64,000 nucleotides of DNA, taken from NCBI GenBank assembly GCA_036245805.1, contig BTRK01000006.1, positions 49,717,257 to 49,781,256 on the forward strand, in the 5' to 3' direction. This stretch comes from Pristionchus mayeri. Taxonomy: Eukaryota > Nematoda > Chromadorea > Rhabditida > Neodiplogasteridae. Below the pieces are notes generated by a model that had not been told where the DNA came from, ran no database searches, and was given only the letters and a program-made list of their open reading frames with translations. The first letter of the stretch is position 1, and each line of letters starts with the position of its first letter. Below, one piece after another: positions 1 through 11,831 of this stretch. The translations under genes were made by a program, and so were the position numbers.

Positions 1-1095
1 TGGAATTTTTGAAAAATGTTTGACCCAAGGAACTGGATATGACCCAAGGAACTGGGTTACTGTAGTTACTTGGGTACTGTATAATCGATTGGGCACGGTA
101 CCGGGACTTTTCAAAAATAAAGTTAGTTTGCGATAATCGGGGTTACGGTAGTGGTATACCCTACCATTGATCTACTAATCGATTTTTGGCCATGACCCGG
201 GGTTCATGGTGTGCGGACGACGCCCCATTTAGAGGGGCGCAGTCCGCACACCATGAGTAGGGGGTCATGGCCTGAAATCACCTCGCCGCCAGTGTTGGGC
301 AACTATGCTGATAATATTAAACGAAATTGAAATAAAATTGCGTTATTCTCAGGAATCACTCATTAATGCCATTTTATCCAGGTCACTTCCAGATACATTG
401 GAAAAGCTTGTGTGGTTGGACACACTTCTGTAGGGAATAGAAACATGGTATAGTTTTCGGTACATTTATAAATTATCTGGGTAGGAATTCTCCTTCTCTT
501 TACTGATGTTGCATGTGTTTGATGACAGGGATTGTTTACTTCATAGTTGATTGAAACTTCATAGTTGAATTAATAGTTGATTGAAATTTTCCTGAAATTC
601 TGAAAACAATATCCCTTATATTCCTTCTGTGGCTATATGTTGGCATACAGCGAACTTTGAATCGAACAGTGGTTGAAAGAGAGAGAGTGGACGAGTTGAG
701 ATAGAAGCGAGAGAAACAGAGATGGTTTATCGCTCCCAAACTGGGGTCAGTGACGAGAGAGTAGGGAAAACGAAGAGGGTACGCGGGAAAACAGCGCCCT
801 TTTCGTCCTGTCTCACCCGATTTCACTTGCGTAATTATATGGTGTTGGTTTAGCAACTATTGCTCGTTTTATTAAATTTTTATCCAATTCTTTCTCGGCT
901 TTTCATTCGTTGACTCATCTAGTCTCTCGCCTTTGGCAGTTGTCATCCTAGCCAGGGCCGTTAATTAGCCCGGTACCACACACACAATTCTTTAACGCTA
1001 TCTGGACAGATTTTATGTTAAAAATAGCTAATGTTGTTGCCTTTTCGACGTGCTCAACTGTTTATAATTGTTAAAATATCAAATATTGTCCATTC
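1..1095. other. no confident gene; local repeats and one hairpin
   Basis: I see no convincing coding exon here. A 15-base motif beginning GACCCAAGGAACTGG occurs twice near positions 23-56. A strong hairpin lies at about 188-273 (separate entry). Upstream non-coding exons of the chromodomain-like gene could lie here, but I cannot place one. Confidence 0.4.
188..273. repeat. inverted repeat / hairpin
   Basis: The arms begin GGCCATGACCC and end GGGTCATGGCC. The inner arms GGTGTGCGGAC and GTCCGCACACC enclose a GCGCCCC/GGGGCGC-like loop. Near-complete self-complementarity suggests a small hairpin MITE. No target duplication was identified. Confidence 0.6.
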
Positions 1096-1098
1096 CAG

Positions 1099-3569
1099 AG
1101 GTGATGTGCGCTAGGAAGTGCGCCGAGAAGAGCCAAGGCTGCAAGTACTGCCAGCACTGCAATCGGAAAGTGCCAAAAGTTCGTGATTATCACTTATAAA
1201 CTTGCCATCAGATATAGAGATCTCGGAGAACCTTGTCACCAACTTGTTAACTAAACGCGTGTTTAATCCCGAATATTCTGAAGAATAGTTAGCATGAAAC
1301 GGAAACCCCTGCGGAACTACGAGCCATTTATGCAAGAGTATGCTAGAGTCCAGAATACTATACTGACTCTTTTCCGCGTTCACTGGAACCGATGTATACG
1401 CATTTACCAGTTTTGGGTCCTTTAACACATGTTTTTCGACAGATAATAGGTTGTTCATTCCAGGACAAGCCGAAGCACGTTAAATTCCGGCTCGAGATCG
1501 AGACGATCGTGGACTTCCGGCATGAGGAAGCGGCGAGTATAATGAACGAGGTTAGCACAATACAAATACGGTGATAATGCTAGATGAAAAGCGAAGTTTG
1601 AGTGAAGTTGACTAACTGAAATGGAAAACTTGTCTACGTTTCCATGATCGTAACTGCTAAAGTTCTATTTTGTGCAGTGAAAAAGACCATTGCATTAGTT
1701 TAGTTCGTTGAATAAGGAAAGGTTCCTTAGAAGCACCCTGGGCAGCAAGGGTACGGATTACCAGAGGCTGCTAGACGGATTCACGTAGCGTATTCGTCAA
1801 AATTAAATTTTGCGGCACTGGTAGTATTTGCTACAGTTAAATTATAAGGTCGCATTAGGAAACATTAGGCTGCGATGTGCTGACAATAAGTGGATTGGGA
1901 TGCCGGAGTTTTCACTGTAAATCGCAAGCTGAATTCAGAACGAAGTTCCCGAAGGCGAGGGCGAGTTTCTCATCAAGTGGAAGGGGTCGACGCAGGAGGA
2001 GTGGATTGATGCCGATATCGCCTATGTGAGTTGCCCATGTACTATTCAGTCAATATCCTAGTGAACGTTATAAAGACACATATGAAGATTAATATTATGG
2101 GCTAATGAGTTTGTGAGAATAGGCGCATAGTGGGTAGAATAGCATGTCATGTGCTTGTGGATATAATGATAACAAGTGGTAATTCTAGGAGAAGAAATTC
2201 GACGAGGTTAAAAACTACTTCGACCGAAAAAGGGAGGAAAGAAGGAAGCAAGCGAAGGCCTACATGGACAAGGTGATTCCTTCGCTTTCACTTTTACAAA
2301 ATGTACCAAATCTGACTGGATCAATTACCAAAATTAAAGCTAGCTCTAAAATTTTTATTACTTATCAAAGGGTACATTTTTTTGGTTATCATACAGTAGG
2401 TTATCATCCGACGGTGATCATCCGACCTTCTGCCCCTTCAAATTCTCTCACTTAACTCTCAAAAATTTACTTTTTGCAGTTGACGCATATCTCATCACTC
2501 AATGACATCAAATGCGGCGGCATCTTCGACGATACGGAAACGCACTACAAGGTATTCCTTGAGACTGCAAACACCACTCACAGTGAATATGTGAAGGAAC
2601 GATCAGAATCAGGCAAAAATTACGATATGAGTTTATTTTTGAGAAATAGCTGGGCACTCAATGGCACAGTATGGGAAATTCAGTCAATTACTTTGCTGTC
2701 TCAAGGTTCATCCCTTTCCCACCACTACTTTCGTTCTATATCCTCGTCGGTTACATAAGCTTCACTTAAAGTTATTTCAAAGCATATTTCCCATTGATTA
2801 ATTGAAGGTCAAGCTAGCGGGCCTCAATGACGAATTTCTCTACGAGCTGCGACATCCCGAGTGGGGCAAGCACATCACGCCACTGTGAGTGTTTGTTCAT
2901 GCTGTTCCTCAAGAGACGAGGACGCTAAGCGGGGCAGTCCGATAATGCCGGCTACTAGATAGGGCCATCCACGGTTTTTCCCTAGTAGCACAAGCACTTT
3001 GGTGCAAACAATGCTCGCTGTTTTTGCTGGTAATCTAGTAATGGTTCGCAATCCACACAATTTCAGATTTGAAATCATCCGCGAGCACGGTAACCTCTTC
3101 ATTTGGGTCAACCATATCCAGGCGGAGTACATTTTCAGAAAATCCGTTAGTTTCTGGATAACTAAATGCATTGGTATTACGGCTCTAAGAAAGTTCTCGC
3201 GCATTACTGTAGGGATAGGGGTATTTCTTATGAAACATAACTATGAGGTGAAATTCCTCAATCGATTACGTCATATGTTTCAGGTGATCGAATACGAGCG
3301 AAACAAGAGGAGGATGCCCACTCCGGAAGAGATCGAGCGCATGGATCTATTGGATGTCGGGAGGTTAGACTAATTCAGGGGCGATAGTGATTGATTCAAA
3401 GGAACTGCGAATGTAAGAAACGACGGGGGTACTTCCTAAGGAAATGATACGTCCTAGGTATCTTGTGAGGAAAGAGAGCGGCTTCTACAATCTCCCGCCG
3501 AAAGACCTCCGATTCGAGTACTCATCCGGGTCCGAAGAGAGCGACGGCCAAATAGATGTACAAAATTAA
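1099..3569 (+). CDS. chromodomain-like protein (multi-exon, 5' end uncertain)
   Basis: Proposed exons: about 1099-1169, 1464-1550, 1939-2025, 2189-2272, 2480-2551, 2808-2884, 3067-3145, 3284-3363 and 3458-3569, all with GT/AG borders and compatible phases. The first exon is cysteine-rich (CARKC, then CKYCQHC). The next three read as a chromodomain: a basic strand with IETIVDF, then GEFLIKWKGS followed by EEWIDADIAY, then a charged helix EKKFDEVKNYFDRKREE. The usual WEP part is degenerate. Chromodomains bind methylated histone tails, so a nuclear chromatin role is inferred. Downstream exons (FEIIREHG, VIEYERNKRRMPTPEEIERM) match nothing I recognise. The protein ends with an acidic SGSEESDGQ tail and TAA. 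The start may be ATG 1104 or lie upstream. The exon 7 donor is chosen to keep frame. Confidence 0.55.
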
Positions 3570-4670
3570 GCATTTTCTCGTGTTTAAAAAGTAATACCCG
3601 TGAAAATCGAGCAGATTAAATCGTGACTGTTGTGCATTGCCATCCGACTGTTTATGTTAAACGTTACGCGATAAACCTTTGATAATTGACATCTCACCTT
3701 TTTGATTCAGTCTTACATTGGCTAGATTTCTTCGCAAAAAAAAGGTTTTGTGATCAAATGCATACACAGTCTTTTGGTCATTGGTTGCCTATGGAGGTTC
3801 CAGAAACGGACTCTGGCGCACACGATGAAATGACCTCATCGCACTCTAGCGCATCAGCTGATCATTATTAGCAGGAAATAAGCACACGAAGTGCAAGCAG
3901 TTGATGACAACAGCGTAGTGATAACATAATAACATAATTTCTCACAACGTTGAGCAAAATATAAATTCGGATGCGAACATCCTCTTCCCAAACTTCGAGC
4001 TAGCTTTTCACTTCACCGTCAACGGGCTTTCCTCGTAAAATCTTTCTATGGCATTAGCGATGGATTATTTATAAAGTTTTTGAAACTCCATTATGTTTGG
4101 GTGTCTATCGGCTCACTTATGCCTCTTGATGAGAGTGAATAAAATATGGAGACCAAGGTATCGTTTGTCGAACCTTATTCGAATATTGGAAGCCAGATGA
4201 CTCGGGCGGTGGAATGTCAGGAATGAAGGAGGTGCCGAATAGAGTACTGGGCTTACCGTATGACTACAGGATTTAGTTTCGCCTCGGTTCCGCCAATCCC
4301 TCAATCAGATTTCGGCAATTCATAAAGCGTTTTTTCACTTATCGCTTTATCTAAGCGGTTTAGATCGCCTAGAGGAGGCACTCAAGGAATGAATGATGAC
4401 CAACGACCACTGCATACCGAAAACATTTTCGAAATTTAAATTTGTACTTTTATAAATGATACAAACAAGAAGATATCGTATAATGAAGCACAAATGATGA
4501 GCACTCGAGCGATATTCTTAGACCATCGGTCTCTTAGAACAGAGGCGCAATGTGAGCAAGATTCGAAGAATTTGGGTTATGATTACATTTATCAGGGCGT
4601 AGCTTGTGAATTGTCTATAACATGCATCTGCGACCATGTTGGACACACTCCTTTTTTCATTGTGTGGAAA
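3570..4670. other. intergenic, nothing recognised
   Basis: Short open frames occur on both strands but show no conserved motif, plausible exon chain or repeat structure that I can support. Confidence 0.4.
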
Positions 4671-4680
4671 GAACATCAGC

Positions 4681-4938
4681 ATGTCTCAAACTTTCCTGTC
4701 TTCACTTATTCTTCTTTTACTCATAGTCACACTTGCCTATTCAGCACCGCAAAGGCATCGAAAAGGTAAATGCACTTTTGATTGCAAATTTCGTGCTCAC
4801 GATTCCCAAAGTTATGCATTTTCAGAGCGAGACGTCACACAAGTCATAAAGCGAGACATACGAGACATTGTGGATTTGTATGTGCAAATGGAAGCGTGTG
4901 AGCATCAGCGCCACTCAACAATTCGGCCTGGTAAATGA
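4681..4938 (+). CDS. small secreted protein, candidate amidated peptide precursor
   Basis: Two exons, 4681-4765 and 4826-4938, joined in phase 1. ATG 4681 is preceded by an AG and gives a classic signal peptide: MSQTFLSSL, then a leucine/isoleucine core, cleavage probably after AYSA. The mature part contains a dibasic KR (QVIKRDIRD). The last codons are RPGK before TGA. A C-terminal Gly-basic is the usual signal for peptide alpha-amidation, so cleavage at KR could release a peptide of about 27 residues ending in an amidated proline. There is one cysteine in that segment. Alternative: the final GGTAAATG is also a good splice donor, in which case the gene continues and the GK ending is an artefact. 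Poly(A)-like CAATAAA occurs near 5105. The family is not recognised. Confidence 0.45.
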   Translation: MSQTFLSSLILLLLIVTLAYSAPQRHRKGKCTFDCKFRAHDSQSYAFSERDVTQVIKRDIRDIVDLYVQMEACEHQRHSTIRPGK

Positions 4939-5236
4939 GAAGATGCAATAAGATGTTACCGTTGGTCGGGTCACATTTATTTGGGTCATAAAAATGTAAG
5001 ATATCATTATGAAACATTATAAATATTTAAATATGAAAATGAACATCGTGAAAAAGATCAGGAAAAGCAGAAAATACGACTAAACTTTTACTACGAATAC
5101 CATTCAATAAACATTTTTTAAAGTATCATTATGATAAATTATATATACGTGAAAAAAGTATAAAGACATAATGAAAAACAGATTTCGGTACAAAGAAGTC
5201 ATTCAGCAAGCCTGTAGTTCTCCGGCAAAAAGAGTT

Positions 5237-5307
5237 GCCCATGGCTGGAATCGAACCAGCGTCGCCACGGCCACAACGTGGAGTACTAACCACTATACTA
5301 CATGGGC
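5237..5307 (-). tRNA. tRNA-His (anticodon GTG)
   Basis: The minus strand folds as a complete cloverleaf. The 7-bp acceptor stem GCCCATG pairs perfectly with CATGGGC. The D arm contains TAGTGGTTAGT. The anticodon stem CCACG pairs with CGTGG around loop TTGTGGC, so the anticodon is GTG. The T stem GCTGG pairs with CCAGC around TTCGATT. There is no intron. This is a well-formed, probably functional gene. Confidence 0.9.
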
Positions 5308-5309
5308 CG

Positions 5310-5766
5310 GGAGCAGAACGCCGAAATCGAGTATAAGAGGCGGCGAGAGGAAAAGAGGAAGAGAGGACATCTTACAGATAGAGAGGAGGAAGGAGAGAAT
5401 AGAGGAGGAGTAAAGAAGGGTTTAGAATCTTGTTTTGAAGTTCCACGCCTACTTTGAAAAAACTTTTGCGCTGCAAGTATCGAATGCTGCTCTTTTAATT
5501 TGTGTTTCCATTTTTTTCCAGCTGAGTAAGACCTTACGCTGACAGGGAGGGATATTTCACGCGTGTTCACTCGAGTGTTGCACGGACGGGATAATCTCCC
5601 CGATTTTTTCCTCACTCACTCGTTCGCGCTGCCCATAATTGCCCCCAATGATCCCACGCGCGCCGATCCGGCACATGACCCCATCCATCTGTTGATTACC
5701 AAAGAAGTATCCTTCTACTTTGAACACATCAGGGAAGGTTACTTTTTTGGTCACCGTGCGACTTAT
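5310..5766. other. no confident gene
   Basis: Purine-rich sequence around 5340-5410 gives low-complexity open frames on both strands (RKRGR..., RRKERIEEE). Open frames at 5557-5784 overlap each other on opposite strands and carry no domain signal. Confidence 0.4.
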
Positions 5767-7653
5767 GAGAGACTATCTGACTGAGTGAAAATATTTGTGA
5801 AGACCCTTGGCAAAGTCGAAAAATCGAATTCCTCTATAATGTGTGTACGGATAGTACTCGGTGAGCATAGCACGGAGGTCACTTATTTAGTCATACAGAT
5901 CGCGCATTCTTTGATGGGAAAGGCTAATGTAGGTATTTCGCAATTTTTCGAAATTTTTTCTTTCGCAACCATTTCGAATGAGACATGTCTTAAAAAATAC
6001 ACAAAATTGAGATGATCATACTCACAAACTTTCATCTTGATACCTTTTAAATTCCTCGAAAAAATCAAAATTTCGACAATTTTATAGAACCTAGAAATTC
6101 CAGCTCTTTCAGATGGGTGGGTATGAGCAATTTTTATTTCACATTTGTAAAGTTCATCCCTATACCAACCTTAAAAAAAATTTTGAAAGAGAAAAAAAGG
6201 TCGTTTTTTGAGAAATTTACAAAAATGTACAACACATTTATATGACGAGTCAATGAAGGTGTGCGGGAAGTAATTCTAAAGGACGAAAACGGAATCTAGG
6301 ATACAGACAACTTTGTTTCAAGATAGATACACAAGATGGCGCAGAGAAATTGAAAGATTAACTAATTCTGAGAAATCGATTTTTTTCCACCTCGATTTAG
6401 GCCAAGTTTGGATGTTATAAACTGAAAACATTCACCCATAATCTGACTAAGTTGTAGTAAAAGTTAAACAGGTCAGTCGTGTCTATGAGAAAATCGAGAA
6501 GTGAAGGTTCTCGAATAACGAAAACTTTTGTTGAATTCTCTCGAATTGGCATTATAGAAAGGATCAAAATTGAACTAAATTTGATTTTAACGAAATTATT
6601 GTGAACATTGCAATATATTGAGTACCGAAAATCTTGGTTTGTTCAGAGTGATCAGAAAACATATACAAAATATCGTATGACTCATGAATTTAAAAATGTA
6701 AAAAAAGTGATTTTTGAAATTTTTAATTTTCGATATTTCAATAACCATTGCAATGATAAACATTTTGGCGATTTTTTGGCAGAAATATTCAAATTAAAAT
6801 TTTCTTCACTCAATAGTTATCAAGGTTCACAATAATTTCGTTAAAATCAAATTTAGTTCAATTTTGATCCTTTCGATAATGCGATTTCGAGAGAATTCAA
6901 CAAGAGTTTTCATTATTCGAGAACCTTCACTTATCGATTGTCTCATAGACACGACTGACTTGTTTAACTTTTACTACAACTTAGTCAGATTATGGGTAAA
7001 CGTTTTCAGTTTATAGCATCCAAACTTGGCCTAAATCGAGGTGGAAAAAATCGATTTCTCAGAATTAGTTAATCATTCAATTTCTCTGCGCCATCTTGTG
7101 TATCTATCTTGAAACAGAGTTTTCTGTATCATAGATTCCGTTTTCGTCTTTTAGAATTGCTTCCCGCACACCTTCATTGACTCGTCATATAAATGTGTTG
7201 TACATTTTTGTAAATTTCTCAAAAAACGACCTTTTTTCTCTTTCAAAATTTTTATGAAGGTTGGTATAGGGATGAACTTTACAAATGTGAAATAAAAATT
7301 GCTCATACCCACCCATCTGAAAGAGCTGGAATTTCATGATTCTATAAAAATGTCGAAATTTTGATTTTTTCGAGGAATTTAAAAGGTATCAAGATGAAAG
7401 TTTGTGAGTATGATCTTCTCAATTTTGTGTATTTTTTTAAGACATGACTCATTCGAAATGGTTGCGGAAGAAAAAATTTCGAAAAATTGCGAAATGCCTA
7501 CATTAGCCTTTCCCATCAAAGAATGCGCGATCTGTATGACTAAATAAGTGATCTCCGTGCTATGCTCACCGAGTACTATCCGTACACACATTATGGAGGA
7601 ATTCGATTTTTCCACTTTGCCAAGCATATGTTCAGTGGCTGAGATAGTCTCTC
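5767..7653. mobile_element. long palindromic foldback element (family 1)
   Basis: The sequence from about 5806 (CTTGGCAAAGTCGAAAAATC) returns as its reverse complement to about 7624, and weaker complementarity extends out to GAGACTATCTGA at 5768 and GATAGTCTC at 7652. The arms are about 900 bp with scattered mismatches and meet near 6715, so the whole 1.9 kb is one hairpin. No transposase is visible. Its outer terminus resembles that of the element at 34797-36668, so the two are probably one family. Open frames within it are mirror images of each other and not genes. Confidence 0.75.
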
Positions 7654-7914
7654 TTATTATCGTCGATTCTCTCGAAATGGATCGCATTCTCTCTCACTCT
7701 CGCTGACCTGATAAGATTGTATCAGGGTTCGAATGATAACTGGCTGGTCTAGTATAGCTCGTGACTCTTTGTTTTCATGCGACCACCTTACCTGTTTGAG
7801 TTGCTTTCCCGATGATCTCTAGCGTGTATCAGCGAATCAAATGCAAATACCCTCGTATGACATGTTTTCATATCGAGTGTTGGCATTCACGTTTTTTTCA
7901 ACTTTCCTATTCAG

Positions 7915-9401
7915 ATGAGTGTTACACTTCTGCTGCTGATTTTCGTACAGGCTACTCTCGCAGAGGTTCAATGAGTTGAATACAATTTCATATTTAATAT
8001 TAAATATTTTCCGTTTCTCTCCAGCTCATTAAGAGTCCATTAGTTATGCCATTAGTAGCAGTGTAGAGTAGGCTGGACTGGCGATCACAGCTCTTTCTTT
8101 GGCCTTTCCTTGCCAATTTGGCTTTATTACAATAAAGATGAATTAAGGTAAATACGCCAACAAATCCAGCTCGATCGCTTACATGTTCCAAGTGTGTATC
8201 CGTCATCGATAGTTACCGGGTCAGTTTTCCCTACATCGAAGTACCGAACCCTCCCGCTCCTATCTAAGAAGTTTTTTTCCCTCATTATCTCACTCGTACG
8301 CAGGAGGGTAAGTTATTATTGATTTTTTTACATCTCTGCAAATTTTCACAAGTGACACAGTACGAAATTTCAATTCTTGAACATCATGCCTCCTCCTTTA
8401 AGTGGCATTCAATTTCTTCTCTTATTTTTGGCGATCTTGCCGCGCAGATTGCACATGAGATAGAATAACCAGATGCACTTCTTTGCTTCGACGATATTGA
8501 AAGTGCAATTCATCTTCATTTCACACTCTCTGGTGCATTTGGCGAGGCAATAGAACAAACACGAGCCAGAAAAACAAATGATACTTAAAGAAGCAAAATT
8601 TAAACGCATACCTTTATACTAAAAGTAATCGCCAACATGTCTGTATGTGGGAGGTTGTTCGACACTTATCGAATCTGATTTGTGACAAATGTGTCACTTT
8701 CAGTTTAGAAACCACATGATTGAAAGCGTTCGCCGTACGAGATCGGAATTGATGGGACGATGCCATCGTTGGAGCGGGGTTAGTTCAAATTCGCATTACA
8801 TAGACTATGCGTATAGTATCCACAAACATCTATGGAAGCACAATCACAACAGTGTAACCTTGCTATTAATTAGCTGCTACTATAAAGATATTTGAGAAAT
8901 TTCCATAGCTCGAACTGGTTACTTTATCATTTCAGGGCCAGATAACCTGTCGTAAGGTGATGTCGGACCAGCAGAACATCCGGCTACTGCAAGCGTCGTT
9001 CATGGAACCGAATAACAATCCACATCTTGTGAGCATTTAGAGTTTTGCATGAAATAGCATCTAACTAGGACTCCTTGGACGATTCGAGTGGTATACATTC
9101 TCAAACTCATCTAGGGGACGTTACAATTGTTGAAATTAGACAATTTCAGTCATGTATCGCTATCAAAATGTGCGGGCCTTTCGACTACGACATCTACCTC
9201 AGGAGGAACCATGATGGAGAACAGTTTTCATACGACCTACCTCCCGATTTCAATGACAAACTCAAGGACTACTACAAGAAATCGCTGGGAGTAGTGGACA
9301 CTAACTCGACAAGCGTCGAGATTAAAGCAATCACAAACAGTTCTAAAAATTGCGTAATTACTTTATTATTTTCATTTTTAGTACTGTTTCACATGTTCTA
9401 G
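7915..9401 (+). CDS. small secreted, probably GPI-anchored protein
   Basis: Four exons, all phase 0: 7915-7965, 8704-8778, 8936-9028 and 9150-9401. ATG 7915 follows a TTCAG, consistent with trans-splicing, and exon 1 is a complete signal peptide (MSVTLLLLIFVQATLAE). The mature region has four cysteines (GRCHRW, ITCRKV, SCIAIKMCG) and a central PPDFNDKLKDYYKK helix. It ends with two NSS/NST glycosylation sites and a hydrophobic tail (about 15 residues ending HMF) at the very end. A short hydrophobic C-terminus after small residues fits a GPI signal or a single membrane anchor. The family is not recognised. The first intron is 738 bp and may hold a missed exon. Confidence 0.6.
8409..8609 (-). 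CDS. possible small cysteine-rich secreted peptide (weak)
   Basis: A minus-strand frame of 66 codons lies inside the first intron of the secreted-protein gene. It begins with a hydrophobic stretch (FASLSIICFSGSCLFYCLA) followed by closely spaced cysteines (KCTRECEMKMNC). This looks like a signal peptide plus a Cys-rich toxin-like or defensin-like exon, but no intron signals or homologue confirm it. It could be chance. Confidence 0.2.
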   Translation of the reverse strand: MRLNFASLSIICFSGSCLFYCLAKCTRECEMKMNCTFNIVEAKKCIWLFYLMCNLRGKIAKNKRRN

Positions 9402-9699
9402 ACAACCGTTGTAACGTAATTTGTACATATCAAGGACAGTTACCTCATTTTGTTATCCAGTGATATCACGCTGGAAATAAAGTATAATCTCTAACAATAT
9501 TCGCGTTCGTCGATATGTTGGGACCTCCTTATTTTTAAAATATTTTTACGAGAAAGTGTTGTCGAACTTCCAAAAAAGAACTGTTCTGAAATTAAGAAAA
9601 ACAGTTATATTAACTTTCTTGTAATGCAAATTACATTTGAATGATTCAACAGTATAATGAACAACGGATTGTGCTGTTATATATAACCAGTGTGGGATC
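9402..9699. other. 3' flank between convergent genes
   Basis: Only AT-rich sequence is seen, including an AATAAAG near 9477 that can serve as poly(A) signal for the plus-strand gene. No gene seen. Confidence 0.4.
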
Positions 9700-10972
9700 T
9701 CATTCTTCGATCACATCCTCAAGTAGTCGGACGAAGTCCTTTTCACCGTTGCAGCGACGAGGAGTGCAAGTGTTTCCACTCCCATGAGGAGCGCGAGATT
9801 TCGCGCATACGCGGCAAACCGCGTGTCCGCACGCTGGAAAGAAGACGCGATAACGAGGCGACTCCAAGTCATAGGAGAGGCAAGCACGTGGATATTGGAA
9901 TCCGAACTCGTCACTGCAACATGAAATTGATTTATACACGGAAGATATCTCGTTTAGTCAAGGAAGTATTCAAGTGCATACCGTAACATGAACCCTAACA
10001 GAACGGACGAACAAACCTTTTACAATTCTCCTCTCTATAATAGTTGATTCTATTCGTTCTTATCTTTCGCTTCACTGTGGTCAACATTTCTTCTGCCTTC
10101 TTTTCTAGGGTAGAAATTTGCGAGCGGGCGCGAGATTCTCTTGCAGCTGCTGCATCGTACGCAGCAGATGCCGTTTCAGCGACCGCTGCAGCAGCTGCAA
10201 GCGCGGCAACGCGCGTATTCACATACAGTGAAGCAGCGCCGCGCAATCCCTCATCGACCAATGTTCTGACTCTCCTCAGTTTGCACGCTCTCTCGCCGGT
10301 CAGAGAGACGAGAGAGCGTGCAAACTGAAGAGAGTCAGACCATTCCTTCCCTCATCCGAGGCAGGGTCGAGGGCAAGAGTCATGCAATGTGCGAATGCTA
10401 TCTTTGCATTTTCTGCTGCAGCCGTCTTTCTAGTTTGAGCCGCATGTAATGCTTGCGCGGCTGCAGCAAGTTCAATCCTTGCAGCAGAAGCATTGCGGAA
10501 TGCATCCGACGATGCGATGCTATCCGCCTCCACTTTAGCAGATTTCAGCGAGGCATTCCAAAGAGCTCTGAAACATGAAGAATGTAAATAAATAATGCAA
10601 AAAAAACTAACAAAAAGGTGGACTATTAATAAGAAGTATGCGAGTTTTGAGAATGCACTCCTTCAATTCAAACGTTACAAAACAAACGAACATCTTCTCA
10701 TCGAATCCTTTATTCAAGTCGTCGATGATTCGTTGTTTTCCAGTGTATTTCTCCGAAAAATGTATGAAGCGACCCCTTTTTCGGCAGATTTGGCACCTTA
10801 GATCATGCCTCTCTTGGTCGGCAATGAGTTGCATATGGTCCGCGCAGGCACGGTAGACAACGTGACCACATGCGGAAAACACGGAGCGCCGAAACAGAGA
10901 CTCAGAGCAGCAAATAGAGCGCGAGATGCGGTGAGGCTTGCTGAAAATGAAGCATGGAAGAGCGACTACCAA
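9700..10972 (-). CDS. RING-like / alanine-rich coiled protein, disrupted by a MITE
   Basis: Minus-strand exons read in order. The first (about 10607-10940) has SACGHVVYRACADHMQ and LRCQICRKRGRF, a RING-type zinc-binding layout in which one ligand cysteine is tyrosine (HVVY). An exon starting at 10567 is very Ala-rich (ARIELAAAAQALHAAQ, then AALAAAAAVAETASAAYDAAAA) with a charged helical end (STLEKKAEEM), probably coiled. The last exon (9700-9913) carries a second RING-like ACGHAVCRVC and TCTPRRC and ends at TGA. RING domains act as ubiquitin-ligase modules, so such a role is inferred. The Ala-rich exon is broken at 10256-10348 by a hairpin MITE that brings in a stop. Without it, frame and sequence (DPASDEG|LRGAAS) run on. 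Exon borders and start are approximate. Confidence 0.5.
10256..10348. mobile_element. hairpin MITE, family A, in a coding exon
   Basis: The arms GTTTGCACGCTCTCTCG and CGAGAGAGCGTGCAAAC are perfectly complementary, flanked by CTGACTCTC and GAGAGTCAG. The duplicated target CCCTCATC (9 bp TCCCTCATC if counted one base longer) sits on both sides at 10248-10255 and 10349-10356. The target duplication coincides with three codons (Asp-Glu-Gly) of the minus-strand gene. Confidence 0.85.
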
Positions 10973-11714
10973 ATATAATGATCAGACCAAATAAATACGT
11001 TTATTTTTAGTCAAATGAGTTGCGCATGGACAAAATTTAGAGGTCTACACATTGTGGGAGTATTTGACTCACGACCGAAAACACTTTGCTGGCAGCTCAA
11101 ATTACTCTTACAACCTCAACTTTATCTACCGTTTTATCAAATAAAGCATAATAGACACATTTATCGGGTGAATGTACAAACCTTTTAATGTTGAAATCAG
11201 CAAATCCAGAAAGCATCGCAGAGAAAGTATGGTCTGTACTCATCGCGAGGAGAGTGTATGACTGACTGACTGATCGATTGGGAGATGCAGAAATTAATAG
11301 AAGGAACTAAGTCAGGTGCACATCCTTGCTAGCTTCCGCTTATGTGCTACAGTCAAGTGAGAGACAGGCGTACCAGAGGGTAATCGGTGGGTGATCAAAC
11401 GAACGCAATTTATACTTTCTAGCAGAGTGTGAATTCAAAGTACGATGGGAATACGATGACGAGTTAGCGAAAAAGTTTTGCTGATTTTTTCTGAACATTT
11501 TGAAATGCTTATGTGCACTGTAATGAATACATTATTTGTAAACATCACATTGAAAAATAATAAAATTATAAGACGGAGAAGGGTAGTTCTCTGTAATCGC
11601 ACCTAATAAGGCCGCATTCCCCCTTCCCCCTCCCTCCTTTCCTGCATCGATTCTGTACGAGAGTTCCGCGCGGGATTGCGCCTGGTTGCCCATCTGGATC
11701 ATGCTCTCGCGCGC
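10973..11714. other. intergenic, nothing recognised
   Basis: No supported coding exon. A GAC-TGAC-TGAC-TGA run occurs near 11262-11274. The minus-strand open frame at 11532-11726 lacks domains. Confidence 0.35.
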
Positions 11715-11715
11715 C

Positions 11716-11797
11716 GAGTAGGTCATTATTGATTGCCTGAGTAGGTCATTATTGGTTACCTGAGTAGGTCACTATTGATTACCGGAGTAGTTGATTA
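11716..11797. repeat. short tandem repeat, about 4 units
   Basis: Imperfect units of roughly 20-22 bp containing GAGTAGGTCATTATTG and ending GATTGCC or GTTACC follow one another four times, the last one decayed (GGAGTAGTTGATTATG). Confidence 0.7.
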
Positions 11798-11831
11798 TGT
11801 GCAACCATTTTATTCCGATTCAGAAGCCAGT

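Noticed and set aside
6608..6835. Open frame in the centre of the first foldback
   Set aside because: AT-rich, it overlaps the palindrome centre and its mirror image occurs on the other strand; no domain signal.
5767..7653. Foldbacks as assembly artefacts (head-to-head joins)
   Set aside because: The arms differ by scattered substitutions and indels, two families recur at separate loci, and several have TA or TTAA flanks, all expected of real elements.
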